DNA from: an uncultured Methylobacillus sp.
GTDB taxonomy: Bacteria > Pseudomonadota > Gammaproteobacteria > Burkholderiales > Methylophilaceae
DNA length: 52,245 nt
Assembly (NCBI GenBank): GCA_946478965.1
Contig: CAMLDQ010000004.1
Span: 1 to 52,245, forward strand
Direction of reading: 5' to 3'
The notes beneath the pieces were generated by a model. The model was not told the origin of the DNA. It did no database searches and worked only from the letters and a program-made list of their open reading frames with translations. Shown piece after piece: positions 51,103-52,245 of the stretch. Both the position numbers and the translations under genes were made by a program. The first letter of the stretch is position 1, and every line of letters starts with the position of its first letter.

Positions 51103-52020
51103 ATGCATATCCACGTACTCGGTTCCGGTGCCGGCGGAGGTTTTCCGCAATGGAATTGCAATTGCCATAATTGCGATGGCCTGCGCAAAGGCACCATCAA
51201 GGCGCGCCCAAGGACGCAGTCATCCATTTGCGTCAGCGGCGATGGTGTCAATTGGGTGCTGTTCAATGCCTCGCCTGATGTGCTCAAGCAGTTCCAGGAT
51301 TTCCCGCCGTTGCAGCCGGCGCGTGCAATCCGCGATACCGGCCTGGTAGGCATCATCCTGATCGATGCTCAGATCGACCATACCACCGGCCTGCTGATGT
51401 TGCGCGAGGGTACGCAGAAGCGCGAAATCTATTGCACGGAGATGGTGAAGCGCGACCTCACCGGCGGTAATCCGCTGATGAATATCCTGGGCTATTACTG
51501 TGGTGTGAACTGGCATGGGGTGCCGATCGACGGCAAAACCAGCTTCGAGATTCCTGGCGCGGCCAACCTGCGCTTTACCTGCGTGCCGCTCAAGAGCAAG
51601 GCGCCGCCGTATTCGCCGCACCGCTATGACAGCCACGAAGGCGACACCATAGGCGTGCTGGTCGAAGACACCAGCAATGGCAAAAAGCTTTTTTACGCAC
51701 CGGGCCTGGGCGAAATCGAGCCGCATGTGCCGGCGCTGTTCGAGCAGGCCGATTGCATCATGGTGGACGGCACCTTCTGGACCGATGACGAGATGATCGA
51801 TCTTGGGCTGATGGACCAGACCTCCCGCGCGATCGGGCACATTCCGCAGTCCGGCCCCGGCGGCATGATGGAAGTCCTGTCCGCGTATCCCAACGCGCGC
51901 CGCGTATTGATCCACATCAACAACACCAACCCCATCCTGAACGAGGAATCCCCGCAGCGCCGCACCCTCGAGGCGACCGGCATCGAGGTTTCCTACGATG
52001 GCATGGACATTATTATTTAA
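51103..52020 (+). CDS. pqqB: PQQ biosynthesis protein PqqB
   Basis: 305 residues, the normal length. The N-terminus [23 protein letters not shown] and [10 protein letters not shown] are characteristic. The fold is metallo-beta-lactamase-like, and [15 protein letters not shown] replaces the usual HxHxDH. PqqB is an iron hydroxylase that adds hydroxyls to the Glu-Tyr dipeptide. 11 bp upstream of pqqC. Confidence 0.97.
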   Translation: MHIHVLGSGAGGGFPQWNCNCHNCDGLRKGTIKARPRTQSSICVSGDGVNWVLFNASPDVLKQFQDFPPLQPARAIRDTGLVGIILIDAQIDHTTGLLMLREGTQKREIYCTEMVKRDLTGGNPLMNILGYYCGVNWHGVPIDGKTSFEIPGAANLRFTCVPLKSKAPPYSPHRYDSHEGDTIGVLVEDTSNGKKLFYAPGLGEIEPHVPALFEQADCIMVDGTFWTDDEMIDLGLMDQTSRAIGHIPQSGPGGMMEVLSAYPNARRVLIHINNTNPILNEESPQRRTLEATGIEVSYDGMDIII

Positions 52021-52031
52021 TGGAGAGAGCA

Positions 52032-52245
52032 ATGAGCGATAACACCCCTTGGAGCCGCGAAGAGTTTGAAGCCAGGCTGCGTGAAAAAGGCAAGGGCTAC
52101 CATATCAACCACCCCTTCCACGTGATGATGTACGAAGGCAAGCTCAGCAAGGAGCAGGTGCAGTGCTGGGTCGCCAACCGCTATTACTACCAGATCGCGA
52201 TTCCCATCAAGGATGCGGCGATTCTTTCCAACTGCCCGGACCGCG
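52032..52245 (+). CDS. pqqC: PQQ synthase PqqC, N-terminal part (cut by window edge)
   Basis: 71 codons from ATG 52032, with GGAGAGAG upstream. The visible part ([17 protein letters not shown], then [13 protein letters not shown] and [14 protein letters not shown]) is the start of PqqC, an oxygen-dependent, cofactor-free oxidase that performs the last ring closure and eight-electron oxidation to PQQ. The rest lies outside the window. Confidence 0.96.
   Translation, partial: MSDNTPWSREEFEARLREKGKGYHINHPFHVMMYEGKLSKEQVQCWVANRYYYQIAIPIKDAAILSNCPDR

Noticed and set aside
1..52245. CRISPR arrays, insertion sequences, integrases, toxin-antitoxin pairs, prophage genes
   Set aside because: Looked for on both strands by eye; no direct-repeat array, transposase or integrase motif, or terminal inverted repeats were recognised.

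Overview
The window looks like a chromosomal segment of a Gram-negative betaproteobacterium. The evidence is an apaG-mltA start, lipoproteins with lipoboxes, a TonB-dependent receptor, RND and YbhFSR-type exporters, many LysR regulators, a selO gene, and a PQQ biosynthesis cluster (pqqA, pqqB, start of pqqC) at the right edge. The PQQ genes, the c-type cytochromes and the sulfide/quinone stress genes would suit a methylotrophic or lithotrophic member of Nitrosomonadales (Methylophilaceae- or Gallionellaceae-like). That placement is an inference from gene content only. No insertion sequence, integrase, CRISPR array or rRNA was seen; the only RNA gene found is a tRNA-Asp.

Layout. 1-6.0 kb: end of apaG, mltA, then a TonB receptor / YfiR-like / membrane GGDEF-EAL unit that reads as a c-di-GMP signalling module. 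6.0-7.3 kb: an orphan pqqA and several small unknown genes. 7.3-12.1 kb: a Suv3-like RNA helicase, a LexA-like self-cleaving repressor with an apparently leaderless promoter, an AT-rich DnaA-box region, a MscS channel and a LysR. 12.2-16.8 kb: an SDR, tRNA-Asp, small conserved genes, a DUF455 ferritin-like protein, a glycine-zipper lipoprotein and a TauE exporter. 16.8-21.8 kb: a two-gene RND pump with a divergent MarR. 21.8-24.8 kb: azoreductase-pirin-DoxX with a divergent LysR. 24.9-29.6 kb: persulfide dioxygenase-rhodanese, an AEC carrier, and a cytochrome b561 / periplasmic catalase pair. 29.6-35.4 kb: a DinG-like helicase with a nuclease-like N-terminus and a small glycan locus (GT2, hexapeptide acyltransferase, ABC flippase). 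35.5-41.2 kb: a complete cecR-ybhGFSR-type export operon. 41.3-48.6 kb: selO, a second pirin-DoxX unit with its LysR, PsiF, DUF302, EamA, another LysR, DUF3079 and DUF465. 48.8-52.2 kb: a Cyc2-like cytochrome-porin, a diheme cytochrome c4, then pqqA-pqqB-pqqC.

How it fits together. Two themes recur. One is periplasmic redox and PQQ: an outer-membrane cytochrome-porin and cytochrome c4 lie directly upstream of pqq, and a second pqqA sits about 45 kb away. The other is electrophile/quinone/oxidant defence: two pirin-DoxX modules, azoreductase, catalase, persulfide dioxygenase and two efflux systems, most with an adjacent regulator. Several regulators have clear palindromes next to their start codons. 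One 17-bp pattern (ATTCAA-N5-TTGAAT) occurs both upstream of a LysR gene and upstream of the neighbouring pirin-doxX unit. The strongest leads are the cytochrome-porin/c4/pqq neighbourhood, the orphan pqqA, the shared LysR operator and the leaderless LexA-like gene.
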